NCBI GenBank assembly: GCA_017642965.1
Contig: JAEPOJ010000025.1
Span: 1 to 62,212 of the forward strand
DNA from: Phycisphaerales bacterium
GTDB lineage: Bacteria; Planctomycetota; Phycisphaerae; Phycisphaerales; UBA1924
DNA: 62,212 nt
Direction of reading: 5' to 3'
This document shows positions 9,470-18,269 of this stretch, one piece after another. The notes beneath the pieces are model-generated. The model ran no database searches and was not told the origin of the DNA. It worked only from the letters and a program-made list of their open reading frames with translations. Every line of letters starts with the position of its first letter. Position 1 is the first letter of the stretch. A program made the translations under genes and the position numbers.

Positions 9470-10603
9470 TCATGCCGCGGGGCGTGATTTGATCCGTCGG
9501 CACGCGACGACGAGTGCGCGGATCTCGTGTGCTGAGGATTTGATGCCGCTGGCACGGAGCTTCTCTTCTGCGGCGATGGCGAGCTGAGATACGATGGGGA
9601 ATCCGAGCGGGGCGGCGGAGCCGGAGAGGTTGCGGACGATCTCAAGGGCCGTGGCGTCGTCGGATTCGCGGACGGCTTTCTCGAGGTTGAGCGATGTGCG
9701 GGTGATCTCGGTGAGGAACTTGCCCAGGAGGGGGAAGGCGGGGTCCTGGTTGTTGAGGTTGGAGTAGAGGGGGCCGCCGTCGCCGTCTGCGTGCAGGAAC
9801 TCGGCGAGCGCCTGGAGGATGCGGTCCTTGGAGGCGGGCTTGGAGAGGATGCCGGCCGCGTCTGAGGCGCGGATGGCATCGAGGAATGGTTCGGACTTGT
9901 CGGAGGTGAGCACGATGACGGGGATGTCGCACTCGGCCTCGGTGAGCGCGGCGATGAGCTGCGGGGCCGTGTCGTCGCCGATGTGGTAGTCGGCGAGGAT
10001 GATGTCTGCGCCCTTCTTGGCTCTGGAGACGGCGTTCTCGATGCAGTCTGCGGTGTTGACGGTGAGGTTGGTGTCCTCTAGGTAGGTGAGCATGAGGTCG
10101 CGGTCCATGTCGGTGGGCGTGACGATGAGCACGGAGCCGTGGAGACGGGCGGGGTCGACGCGTTCGAGGGAGTAGGCCTCGTTGAGCGGGTCGAGCCCGA
10201 GCAGGTCTTTCGTCGAGATCTGGTTTTTGAACTGGATGCCGATCTCGTGCACGCGACCGGTGAGGTGCGCGCAGCGGCGGACGGTGCCTTGGACGCTCTG
10301 GGTGTTTCCGCCGGGGAGTCGGAGGAGGATCTCGCAGGGTGTGCCCGTGTGCATGAATGCGGAGTGGAGGATGGAGATCCCGCCGCGAGAGATGTTGCGT
10401 GTGGCGACGGGGAGGTTGACCTTGTTCCCTGAGCTGTGCTCGATCACGAGGTTGACGGACTCGACGCGGTAGGACCAGCGGACGAACTCGCGGTCGGGCG
10501 ATTTATCCTCGCCGTCGCGTTGCTCAAGTGTCTCGAGGAGCTTGTGGAGTTCGCGTTGGTTGAGTCTGAGCGTGTTGTTGTTTTGATTCTGGACCGTGTT
10601 CAT
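9470..10603 (-). CDS. PilZ protein with canonical receiver domain
   Basis: This 377-residue cytosolic protein starts with a PilZ domain holding both c-di-GMP-binding motifs, RWSYR at 42-46 and NISRGG at 70-75. A receiver domain follows (about 157-270) with Asp205 in ILADYH, Thr233 in VLTSD and Lys255 in LSKPAS, so it should accept phosphate. The C-terminal helical bundle contains NLSGSAAPLGFPIV, which resembles an HPt core, but the expected histidine is Arg or Asn. It is the first gene of the trio that ends with the hybrid kinase at 6194-8122. Its closest relative in the window is the adjacent gene, so the pair arose by duplication. Confidence 0.87.
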   Translation of the reverse strand: MNTVQNQNNNTLRLNQRELHKLLETLEQRDGEDKSPDREFVRWSYRVESVNLVIEHSSGNKVNLPVATRNISRGGISILHSAFMHTGTPCEILLRLPGGNTQSVQGTVRRCAHLTGRVHEIGIQFKNQISTKDLLGLDPLNEAYSLERVDPARLHGSVLIVTPTDMDRDLMLTYLEDTNLTVNTADCIENAVSRAKKGADIILADYHIGDDTAPQLIAALTEAECDIPVIVLTSDKSEPFLDAIRASDAAGILSKPASKDRILQALAEFLHADGDGGPLYSNLNNQDPAFPLLGKFLTEITRTSLNLEKAVRESDDATALEIVRNLSGSAAPLGFPIVSQLAIAAEEKLRASGIKSSAHEIRALVVACRRIKSRPAA

Positions 10604-10753
10604 CTGGTGTGCTCCGCTGCCCTGTTCCTCGCGGGTGTGATCGGGGCGCGGGGCGTTCCGGTTGAGTTCGGGACCTGAGACACCGGAATAGGTGGTGTGG
10701 GTGTGCGGATTGCGTGGGGGGGGCGGCGGGGATGTGGTGAGCGCGCAGCCGAT

Positions 10754-10774
10754 AACCCCGCTCGGTGCGGGGTT
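10754..10774 (-). terminator. Possible gyrB terminator hairpin
   Basis: A perfect 8-bp stem AACCCCGC/GCGGGGTT with a five-base loop lies about 28 bases after the gyrB stop. There is no clear T run on the minus strand, so it may be only a weak or Rho-assisted terminator. Confidence 0.4.
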
Positions 10775-10801
10775 GGGGTGGGAAGTGGGTTGTGGCGTGG
10801 G

Positions 10802-13408
10802 TTAGACGTCGAGGTTTTTGACTTCGAGGGCGTGGTCCTCGATGTACTTGCGGCGTGGTTCGACTTGCTCGCCCATGAGAAGCGAGAAGAGGTTGTCGGC
10901 CTCACCTGCCTGGTCCCATTGGACTCGGAACATGGAGCGGACGGACTGGTCCATGGTGGTTTCCCAGAGCTGCTCGGCGTCCATCTCGCCCAGACCCTTG
11001 AACCGCTTGATCTCCATGCCGCGGCGTCCGATCTGGTGCAGGGCGGGGAGGATGGCGGGGATGTTCTCGGCCTCGACGATCTTGGCGTCGGGTGAGACGC
11101 TGATGGCTTCGTCGTCGTCGGTGGTGGGGTCGATCTTTGCGGGCTTGCCGGTCTTGGTGGTGGACCATGCGAAGCGTGCGGGCATGCGTTGCCCGGTGAC
11201 GGATTCTTCCTGAACGAGCCCGTAGTCGTTGATGTCGATGCCGAGCTTGGCGAGTTCTTCGAAGATGACGGCGAGTTCCTTGTTCTCATGGAGCTCGCGG
11301 ACGGTGGCGATCATGCCGGAGTTCGCGTCCTCGGTGGCGTCGTCGTCGATGTCGTCGGCGTGGCGCCACTCGTTGCGTGCGATGATCTCGAGGGCTTCCT
11401 GCTCGGACCACGCGTACTCGCCGGTGGCGCGGGTTGCGACCTTGTGGGTGGGCAGGGTGCCGTCGCGTCGCGAGGAGAGGAGGTCGACGAACTTGATGCC
11501 GCGCCGCTCGGCGATCTCGGCGAGCTCGCCCAGTCGGGTGAGCAGTCGGACGAGCTTCTCGGCGTCGGGGCCGGCGATCTCGGTGATGGTCTCCGGCTCC
11601 TCGCCGAGGCGGCAGTTGTCGATGTCTCGCACGAGCAGCGAGGAGCCCTCGAGCCCGAGCTCGGTGAGGACGGAGTCGAGCTTGCGTTCGTTGAGGACGT
11701 ACTGCGACTTCTTGCCCTTGATGATCTGGTAGAGCGGGGGCTGCGCGATGTAGATGTGCCCGCGCCGGAGGAGCTCGTTCATGTGGCGGAAGAAGAAGGT
11801 GAGCAGGAGGGTGCGGATGTGGGAGCCGTCGACGTCGGCGTCGGTCATGATGATGACCTTGCCGTAGCGGAGCTTGGTGATATCGAAGTCGCCGCCGATG
11901 CCGCATCGCAGCGCGGCGATGAGGGTGCGGATTTCCTCGAAGCCGAGGACCTTGTCGATGCGTGCGCGTTCGACGTTGAGGAGCTTGCCTCGCAGGGGAA
12001 GGATTGCCTGGCACTCGACGTCGCGGCCCTGGGTCGCGGAGCCGCCCGCGGAATCGCCCTCGACGATGAAGAGCTCGGCCTTGTCGAGGTCCTTGGTCTT
12101 GCAGTCGCGGAGCTTGTGGGGCATGGAGCCGGAGTCGAGGGCGGTCTTGCGCCGGGTGAGCTCGCGGGCTTTGCGTGCGGCCTCGCGTGCCTGGGCGGCG
12201 ACGATGCCCTTAAGGCAGAGCTTCTTGGCTTCGGCGGGGTGCTCTTCGAGCCAGTTGTTGAGCGCGTCCTGCACGGCCCCGGAGACGAAGGACTCGATCT
12301 CGGGGTTGAGGAGCTTCTCTTTGGGCTGGTTGTTGAAGGTTGGGTCGGGGAGCTTGACGGAGACGATGGCGATGAGGCCTTCGCGGAGGTCGTCGCCCGA
12401 GGGGTTGGGGTCCTTTTCCTTGAGGATGCCCGAGCGTTTGGCGTAGCCGTTGAGCGTGCGGGTGAGGGCGGTCTTGAAGCCCTGGCCGTGGGTGCCGCCG
12501 TCGGCGTTGTGGATGTTGTTGGCGAAGGTGAGGAGGAGCTCGTTGTAGCCGTCGTGGTACTGGAGGGCGATCTCGCAGATCATGGACTCCTCCTCGATCT
12601 CCTTGCGGAGGAAGACGGGTGAGGAGACGGCGTTCTTGCCCTTCATGAGGTGCTGGACGTATTCGAGGAGCCCGTTGTCGGCTTTGAAGGTCTCGTGGCG
12701 GACCTTGCCGTCGGCGCCGACGCGCTCGTCGGAGAGCTTGATGGTGACGCCGGGGTTGAGGTAGGCGAGCTCGCGGAGACGCTTGGCGAGGGTGTCGTAG
12801 TCGTAGGTGGTGTCGGGGAAGATGGTGTCGTCGGGCTTGAAGACGACGGTAGTGCCGGTCTTGCGTTCGGCGTTTTCGGGGATCTTGCCGACGTCGTGGA
12901 GGGGTGTGGTGACGACGCCGCGCTCGAAGGTCATGGACTTGATCTCGCCGTCGCGCCAGACCTCGACCTCAAGGAGGGAGGAGAGGGCGTTGACACAGGA
13001 GACGCCCACGCCGTGGAGCCCGCCCGAGACCTTGTAGGCGGAGCCCTCCTGCTGGAACTTGCCGCCGGCGTGGAGCTTGGTGAGGACAACCTCGACCGCG
13101 GGCTTGCCGTTGAGGTTGGGGTCGTCGTTCTTGACAGGGTCTGTGGGGATGCCTCGCCCGTCGTCGGTGACCTTGACGGAGCCGTCGGCCTGGACGATGA
13201 CGGAGACGAAGGTTGCGAAGTCGGCCATGGCCTCGTCGATGGAGTTGTCGACGACCTCGTAGACGAGGTGGTGGAGCGCGTTGAGCCCGGTGCCTCCGAT
13301 GTACATGCCGGGGCGTTTGCGGACGGCCTCGAGCCCCTCGAGGACCTTGATCTGGTCCGAGGAGTAGGCGTTTTTGGTGGTTGCCGGGTCGGGTGCTTGT
13401 TCGCTCAT
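10802..13408 (-). CDS. gyrB: DNA gyrase subunit B
   Basis: This 868-residue subunit carries the ATPase and TOPRIM parts of gyrase, which introduces negative supercoils. The GHKL ATPase motifs EVVDNSIDEA, DDGRGIPTD and GGLHGVGVSCVNA are in the first 150 residues. The TOPRIM motif EGDSAGGSA and the metal-binding DADVDGSHI follow in the middle. The C-terminus ends in the usual PRRKYIEDHALEVKNLDV. The length exceeds the roughly 640-residue short form because of an insert of about 170 residues after the DADVDGSHI region, as in Gram-negative GyrB proteins. The neighbours are not dnaA or recF, so it is outside the classical oriC cluster. Confidence 0.97.
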   Translation of the reverse strand: MSEQAPDPATTKNAYSSDQIKVLEGLEAVRKRPGMYIGGTGLNALHHLVYEVVDNSIDEAMADFATFVSVIVQADGSVKVTDDGRGIPTDPVKNDDPNLNGKPAVEVVLTKLHAGGKFQQEGSAYKVSGGLHGVGVSCVNALSSLLEVEVWRDGEIKSMTFERGVVTTPLHDVGKIPENAERKTGTTVVFKPDDTIFPDTTYDYDTLAKRLRELAYLNPGVTIKLSDERVGADGKVRHETFKADNGLLEYVQHLMKGKNAVSSPVFLRKEIEEESMICEIALQYHDGYNELLLTFANNIHNADGGTHGQGFKTALTRTLNGYAKRSGILKEKDPNPSGDDLREGLIAIVSVKLPDPTFNNQPKEKLLNPEIESFVSGAVQDALNNWLEEHPAEAKKLCLKGIVAAQAREAARKARELTRRKTALDSGSMPHKLRDCKTKDLDKAELFIVEGDSAGGSATQGRDVECQAILPLRGKLLNVERARIDKVLGFEEIRTLIAALRCGIGGDFDITKLRYGKVIIMTDADVDGSHIRTLLLTFFFRHMNELLRRGHIYIAQPPLYQIIKGKKSQYVLNERKLDSVLTELGLEGSSLLVRDIDNCRLGEEPETITEIAGPDAEKLVRLLTRLGELAEIAERRGIKFVDLLSSRRDGTLPTHKVATRATGEYAWSEQEALEIIARNEWRHADDIDDDATEDANSGMIATVRELHENKELAVIFEELAKLGIDINDYGLVQEESVTGQRMPARFAWSTTKTGKPAKIDPTTDDDEAISVSPDAKIVEAENIPAILPALHQIGRRGMEIKRFKGLGEMDAEQLWETTMDQSVRSMFRVQWDQAGEADNLFSLLMGEQVEPRRKYIEDHALEVKNLDV

Positions 13409-13561
13409 GTGTGGTGTTTCTGTGCGCGGGCTCTTGGTCGCTGCGCGGGCGATTTTAGGAGTTGTTTTTGGCTCCTATATTGTAGGTTCGGCGGGGGCGG
13501 ATTGCGCTGATTTGGGCGTGGGAGTTTTGGGGTGTAAACCCTTGTGAAACAGGGTTTCGCG

Positions 13562-15115
13562 TCACCTGGTCCATGTGCTGGTGTCGATGCGGAAGACGCG
13601 TTCGATGCGATCGAGGTCCTCGGTCTGCCAGCCGGTCTCGTCGAGCCATGACTTGCGGTACTGACCGAACTGGCCCCCGTACTGCGCGTCGAGGGAATCG
13701 TCGTAGTCGTATACATCGGAGCAGGGCTCAAGTTTGCACGTTGGGCACAGCCCTGTCTCGTCTTGCGTAAACGGGATGCTCTGCCAGCAAGTGCCGCACA
13801 CTGGGCAGCAGTCCTTGGCGTTCACCCGTGGGACGATGATGTACCAGCCCGCGCGCGGAGTGGGGGCAACGTTGATTGCGACACGCCTGTAACTCAGTGC
13901 AGTGCCGGGATGGTCCTGGATCGCGGCGGCAAACAGCGTTTCTTTGATCTGGTAGGTGCGTTGAGGGCTGCCTAAGGACACGAGCGTGTTTGCTTGTTCT
14001 CGGGCACGCTGTTCGTGTTCAATGCGGACTTGGCGTCTGCTGGGTGTTTCGACGCTGTAGGTGTTGATGAGCTCGCCATTGGGCGCGAAGTACCCGAGCT
14101 GGCGGGAGTGCATCTTGCCATCGTGGAGCATGCCTGGGTAGAAGACATACCCGTCGGGGCTGATCCCGACGATCTCCCTGCCACGTTTTCTGGGGAGGAT
14201 GGCGGTACGCTCAAGCTCTGCGTTGAAGATCGCGAACTGTGATTCCGGTGCTCGGCACAGGTACCAGCTCATCGGCGACCTGGTTTCGAATCTCTTGTTG
14301 AAATCGGGGGCGTGCTTGATGAGCTCGCCGTGCAGGGTATAGACGCGTGTGCATTTGCTGTTGTGTTTCCATTTGTGGGTCGTGACGAGACGGTCGTTTG
14401 CTGTGACGAAGTACGACCAGGTCTCTGGGATTCGGCCCACTTCTTCTCGATCACGGTTGTAGATGATCAGGTCTTTACCGGCGGTGTGGAACGCGAGGTG
14501 GTCGCGGTTTCTGCCGATGATCTTGTGGCCTCGCAGGTGCGGTTCCTGCTTGCCGGACTCGAACAGGAACGGCATCCGATAGCTGCTCAGGCCGATACCA
14601 GACGGCATGGTGAGATCGATCTCAGTGCTAAGCTCGATTGGCTCTATTGACTTCGTTCCGTCAGGTCTCAGCAGGTGGCAGGGGTTCCACGGCGCCCCGA
14701 GCGTGTTCTTGACGTCATCCTCAGAGGATACGAACGCGTATGACTCGTCGTCGTAGATGTAATCACACCAGTCGACGCCCGCGAAGGAGCGGTCGGGGTT
14801 GTTGATCTCGTTGAGCTGGAGATCGACAATGCGATCATCGCTGCGGGCTGGCGCTATGTTGATTCGGATCATCCCGCGCCCGATGTATTCCGGACGAGCG
14901 AGTGGTGCGTGTGGTTTGAACTCGAGCCGTCGGTGTGCGCTCACGAGGTAGTCGGAGTCCTCGCTAGCCGTCCCGTGGAGCACGCCGGTGGTGATGCGGC
15001 TTGATTCGCTCATCGGACGGTTTCTCGCTGCGCACTCGACGTCGCAGAACTCGCCGTACTCGTTGATGATTCGGTTTTGAAACGGAAAAATGTAAGGTTT
15101 CAGGGTCTCTCTCAT
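13562..15115 (-). CDS. Unknown protein with C-terminal zinc-ribbon/acidic module
   Basis: I do not recognise the 517-residue product as a whole. The start at 15115 (MRETLKPYIFPFQ) is preferred over longer in-frame starts because the upstream stretch reads as intergenic sequence. The middle has repeated beta-strand-like segments such as LIIYNRDREEVGRIP. The C-terminal 85 residues have two Cys pairs (CPVC and CPTC, about 17 residues apart), then an acidic YDYDD, an aromatic YRKSWLDETGW and RIERVFRIDTS. This tail is clearly related to the protein encoded at 16590-16919. It is less GC-rich than its neighbours. A role as an immunity or binding protein is possible but not shown. Confidence 0.7.
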   Translation of the reverse strand: MRETLKPYIFPFQNRIINEYGEFCDVECAARNRPMSESSRITTGVLHGTASEDSDYLVSAHRRLEFKPHAPLARPEYIGRGMIRINIAPARSDDRIVDLQLNEINNPDRSFAGVDWCDYIYDDESYAFVSSEDDVKNTLGAPWNPCHLLRPDGTKSIEPIELSTEIDLTMPSGIGLSSYRMPFLFESGKQEPHLRGHKIIGRNRDHLAFHTAGKDLIIYNRDREEVGRIPETWSYFVTANDRLVTTHKWKHNSKCTRVYTLHGELIKHAPDFNKRFETRSPMSWYLCRAPESQFAIFNAELERTAILPRKRGREIVGISPDGYVFYPGMLHDGKMHSRQLGYFAPNGELINTYSVETPSRRQVRIEHEQRAREQANTLVSLGSPQRTYQIKETLFAAAIQDHPGTALSYRRVAINVAPTPRAGWYIIVPRVNAKDCCPVCGTCWQSIPFTQDETGLCPTCKLEPCSDVYDYDDSLDAQYGGQFGQYRKSWLDETGWQTEDLDRIERVFRIDTSTWTR

Positions 15116-15333
15116 TGATTGGATAGTAGCGAGTGGGTCTCGTTGGGTTTGGTCATACTGTGGCGGGGACGTATCCCCGCCGGCCCCTCTTTTGAAGTAC
15201 AGTTCGGAAGCGGCCCACAGCCCGCATGGGTGTGGGGGGCGAGTCTTCACTGGTTTGATTCGCAGGATATGGCCAGCGGTGTGCGGCAAGGCCCGGAGCA
15301 TGATCCGTGTTTATGTGAATCCCGATCTGCTTG

Positions 15334-15370
15334 CCGCACTGCGCCGCTGCGCGGCGAGTACGGGCACCCC
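15334..15370 (+). repeat. Single REP-like arm (REPIN family, copy A)
   Basis: This 37-base stretch has the same sequence as the right arm of the three full elements in this window, including the internal hairpin GCCGC-tgc-GCGGC and the end GAGTACGGGCACCCC. No left arm is recognisable in the preceding 120 bases, so it is either a solo or a decayed copy. It lies between the divergent genes at 15115 and 15409, in the likely promoter region of the latter. Confidence 0.85.
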
Positions 15371-15408
15371 CCGGGTAAGTGTGGTCGGGTGGTGGTATAT
15401 TTGGTGCC

Positions 15409-16452
15409 ATGAGCACGCCGCGAGAAACTGACGAGACGCCGGACTTTGAGCGGGGGCTCTTTGTCCGCGACAAGGTGGGGAAGGAGTTCGCGGCGGTGGG
15501 CTCGTCGGGGGCGCTGGTGTCACTGGTGATGACGCAGGGGTTCGCGATGCTGTTCATCGTGCCGGTGGTTGTGTTCTTCGGGCTGCGGAACCTCGCGGGC
15601 GTGGCGGTGTTCTATGCGGGGCTGGTGTCTGGTGTGCTGGGGGTGGTGATCGTGATCCTGGGGATCGTGATGCTGCGGAGTGTGAACCGGTCGGATGGGG
15701 GTACGAAGGGGGGCGGGTTCTTCCGCGACGAGAGCGACTCGCGGTACCGGGTGCGGGCGGTGATCCCGCCGAAGCGGCGGAGCGTGCGGGTGATGCGTTG
15801 GGTCGAGGCGGCGGTGTACGCGGAGATGCGTGACGAGGAGCCGGTGCGGGCGGATGAGCTGGAGATGGTGCGGGGTGGGTTCGACCCGATCATCGTGCGT
15901 CCGTGGTTCGGCATCAAGCGGGGCAGGGCGTTCTGGTGGACGGCGGTGGTGTGCGGCTTGGTGTGCACGCTGGGGATGCTGCAGTTGCTGAGCCTGATCA
16001 TGGGCGGGTGGGGCGCGATGCTCAAGAGCTCGGGCATGATGGGGTACGCCATGACGGGCGCAGCGATGGTCAGCGGCCTGGTGTGCGCGGAGCTGATCTG
16101 GCCGGTGTATGTGCGCCTGGTGCCGGGGCGGCTGGACCTGTTTCACTACGGCTTTCTTGGCTCGGGCGAGCCCGAGGTGGAGACGCACGACCTGAAGCTC
16201 AAGGGCGTGTGCGTGGACTTCGGGAGCTACACGATCGCGATTGAGCCGGAGCGCCCGGCGGGCGAGCCCCTGCCGGCGTTGGTGCAGGCGAAGCGTTGGC
16301 CGCACGGTCAGACGCTGCCGGAGGGGTATATGCCGCGGTACGTGTGCGTTGCGTTGGTGGTTGGTCGGCGTGAGCTGGCGCAGCGGGTGATCCAGGCGGC
16401 GCGAACGGATGAGGCGACGCCGGGGGTGAGTGAGACGGAGTTGGGGGGGTGA
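15409..16452 (+). CDS. Multi-pass membrane protein of unknown function
   Basis: This 347-residue protein has two hydrophobic helices near residues 40-90 and two more near 175-230. Between them is a cytosolic or periplasmic loop rich in Arg and acidic residues (RYRVRAVIPPKRRSVRVMRW), and a soluble C-terminal region follows. The ATG at 15409 is chosen over one 30 bases upstream because the earlier start would place repeat-like sequence in the protein. No family motif is recognised. The gene is flanked by two REPIN-family copies (15334-15370 and 16464-16587). Confidence 0.75.
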   Translation: MSTPRETDETPDFERGLFVRDKVGKEFAAVGSSGALVSLVMTQGFAMLFIVPVVVFFGLRNLAGVAVFYAGLVSGVLGVVIVILGIVMLRSVNRSDGGTKGGGFFRDESDSRYRVRAVIPPKRRSVRVMRWVEAAVYAEMRDEEPVRADELEMVRGGFDPIIVRPWFGIKRGRAFWWTAVVCGLVCTLGMLQLLSLIMGGWGAMLKSSGMMGYAMTGAAMVSGLVCAELIWPVYVRLVPGRLDLFHYGFLGSGEPEVETHDLKLKGVCVDFGSYTIAIEPERPAGEPLPALVQAKRWPHGQTLPEGYMPRYVCVALVVGRRELAQRVIQAARTDEATPGVSETELGG

Positions 16453-16463
16453 AGGAGATGAAA

Positions 16464-16587
16464 GGTGCCCGTACTCGTGTCGAAGACGCGCAGTGCGGAG
16501 TGGCTTTCGTTTCGGAAAGTTTCGATCTTGAAGTACGATTGGAGCTTCGTCCGCACTGCGCCGCTGCGCGGCGAGTACGGGCACCCC
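16464..16587 (+). repeat. REPIN-like element, copy B (124 bp)
   Basis: The left arm GGTGCCCGTACTCGTGTC continues through a small hairpin (GTGTC-gaa-GACGC) to GCAGTGCGG. The right arm is its inverted counterpart with a different hairpin stem (GCCGC/GCGGC). About 50 bases of unrelated sequence separate the arms. It fills nearly the whole gap between the convergent genes ending at 16452 and 16590. Confidence 0.9.
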
Positions 16588-16589
16588 GG

Positions 16590-16919
16590 CTACTTATTCG
16601 CCAGCGCACGCAGCGCGTCGGTGTCAATGCCGAGGATATCGCGGAGCTGATGAATCAGAACTGTGTCCCAATCGTTGTCATTGAGCCACTGTACTCGAAC
16701 AACGTTGAAATACTCTTCTGTCGTGTGGTCGCTGAATTCACGTGTTGGCACGTCATCATCACCGAACTGGATGTTGCATCCAGGGCAAATATTGTGCTTC
16801 AACTCACAACCATTAAAACTTGTAGCACAGATAGGGCAATAAGGACCGGATTCGTCGTATGGAATTCGTATGAGGTCGCCGATGGCATTCTTGCAAATCG
16901 AATACTTCATGATGATCAC
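16590..16919 (-). CDS. Small zinc-ribbon protein, related to the tail of the 13562-15115 product
   Basis: This protein of 109 residues (106 if the ATG at 16910 is used instead of the overlapping GTG) has CPIC and CPGC pairs about 15 residues apart. These are followed by FGDDD, VQWLNDNDWD and LRDILGIDTDAL. The order Cys pairs, acidic patch, Trp-rich strand and IDT ending matches the C-terminal module of the protein at 13562-15115. No Shine-Dalgarno clearly favours either start; the GTG overlaps the stop of the L,D-transpeptidase gene by four bases. It is strikingly AT-richer than its neighbours, which suggests recent transfer. A zinc-binding role is inferred from the cysteines. Confidence 0.65.
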   Translation of the reverse strand: MIIMKYSICKNAIGDLIRIPYDESGPYCPICATSFNGCELKHNICPGCNIQFGDDDVPTREFSDHTTEEYFNVVRVQWLNDNDWDTVLIHQLRDILGIDTDALRALANK

Positions 16920-18226
16920 GGCACGATGAGCACGCGGCTGATGTGTTCCGCGAGCATCTCGTAGACGATGTCGATGTCGCCGTTGGCGAGGCGGACGCAG
17001 CCCATGGATTGGTCGCCGCCGATGGAATCGGGGTCGATGGTTCCGTGGATGCCGTAGGAGGTGTGGGAGGCGGATTCGCCGACGCCGGTGAGGCCGATCC
17101 AGTACTCGCCGATGGGGTTGTCGGGGTCGTTGGGGGCGTACTGCTCGCGTGCGTCGCGGGGGTTGACCCAGCCGGGGTTTTCGAGCTTGTTGGCTGAGAC
17201 GACGAAATCGCCGACGGGTGTGCCGTCGGCTTCGCCGAGCCCGACGTCGAAGGAGCGGATGTAGAGCCAGGAGGACGGGTCGGCGGGTGAGCCGTGGAAG
17301 ATGTCGATGCGGTGGTCGGACTTATCGACGATGGCGTGGAAGGGGCCTCGCACGAGCTTGAGAGACTGGCCGAGGCGGATCTTGGAGGGATCGGAGATCT
17401 GGTTGATGCGGGCGATGAACTTCCAGTGGGTGGCGAGCTCGCGGCGACCGGCGATGCGGGAGAGCGAGTCGCCGGACTGGACCTTGTATTCTTCGGTCAT
17501 CGGGTCGCGGGGGTCGGCGGCGGCGGAGAAGACGAGTCGCTGGTTGATGCGGGTGAGCTCGTCGCGGAGGGTCTGGCGCTCGGCGGCGCTGAGGTTGGCG
17601 TTGACCAGCGTGCGGGAGAGCAGGGCGCGGGCGCCGACGTAGTCGTTCTGGGAGATGAGGCGGCGTGCGGTGTCGAGCTGGATCTGGACGCCGGAGCGTG
17701 CGGTGTTGCGGTCCTCGATCTGGGGGCGCGATGCGGGGTTCGATCCCGAAGGAGTCTGCGACTCCGTCGGGCCACCCCGGGTGTTGTCGGCCTGGCGTGA
17801 GGCGGTGTCGAGGATGTCGGTATTGGTGGGGGTGCCCGAGTTGGGTGTGCGGTTGCTGATCTCGATGGGTTGGTTGTTGGCGTTGTTGCCGAGCACGCGG
17901 CTGACGTCCTCGCTGGTGTTGGGGCGGTCGCCGGACCCGGGGAGCGGGCGTGTCGGGGAGTCCTCGTCCTCGTTGGTTGCGGGGGTGAAGGATGCGGGAT
18001 CGTTGTTGCCGGTGGGCGAGGCGTTGTCGGTGTTAGTGGCGAGCTGCTCGCCCTGATCGGGGGTCGCGTCGGCGTTGGGGCGGATGAAGAAGTACCAGAG
18101 CCCGATGACGATGAGGAGGACGACGACCGCGGCTCCGGCGCGTCCGATCGGGCTCTTTCGTGAGCGCCGGTAGTAGACCTGTGATGAGCGTGAGACGTTG
18201 CGTGAAGATTGGCTGGGAAGACTCAT
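16916..18226 (-). CDS. LysM and L,D-transpeptidase (YkuD) envelope protein
   Basis: This 436-residue protein has a basic cytosolic N-terminus and a single transmembrane anchor near residues 31-48 (GAAVVVLLIVIGLWYFF). A long Asn/Thr/Pro-rich linker leads to a LysM domain (YKVQSGDSLSRIAGR) and a C-terminal YkuD catalytic domain. The active site reads SYGIHGT with the catalytic His and SMGCVRL with the nucleophilic Cys. Such enzymes make 3-3 peptidoglycan cross-links or attach proteins to peptidoglycan. An acidic, low-complexity linker between anchor and LysM probably spans the periplasm. It reads into the small zinc-ribbon gene downstream. Confidence 0.93.
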   Translation of the reverse strand: MSLPSQSSRNVSRSSQVYYRRSRKSPIGRAGAAVVVLLIVIGLWYFFIRPNADATPDQGEQLATNTDNASPTGNNDPASFTPATNEDEDSPTRPLPGSGDRPNTSEDVSRVLGNNANNQPIEISNRTPNSGTPTNTDILDTASRQADNTRGGPTESQTPSGSNPASRPQIEDRNTARSGVQIQLDTARRLISQNDYVGARALLSRTLVNANLSAAERQTLRDELTRINQRLVFSAAADPRDPMTEEYKVQSGDSLSRIAGRRELATHWKFIARINQISDPSKIRLGQSLKLVRGPFHAIVDKSDHRIDIFHGSPADPSSWLYIRSFDVGLGEADGTPVGDFVVSANKLENPGWVNPRDAREQYAPNDPDNPIGEYWIGLTGVGESASHTSYGIHGTIDPDSIGGDQSMGCVRLANGDIDIVYEMLAEHISRVLIVP

Positions 18227-18269
18227 CCGTGGGTCCTTTGGGCGGTGTTCTGGTTGTGGCTCGACTGGT

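Noticed and set aside
11189..12622. Long open frame (477 codons) on the plus strand antisense to gyrB
   Set aside because: It is an artefact of high third-position GC opposite a certain gene; its product is Val/Gly/Asp/Glu-rich low complexity with no family motif.
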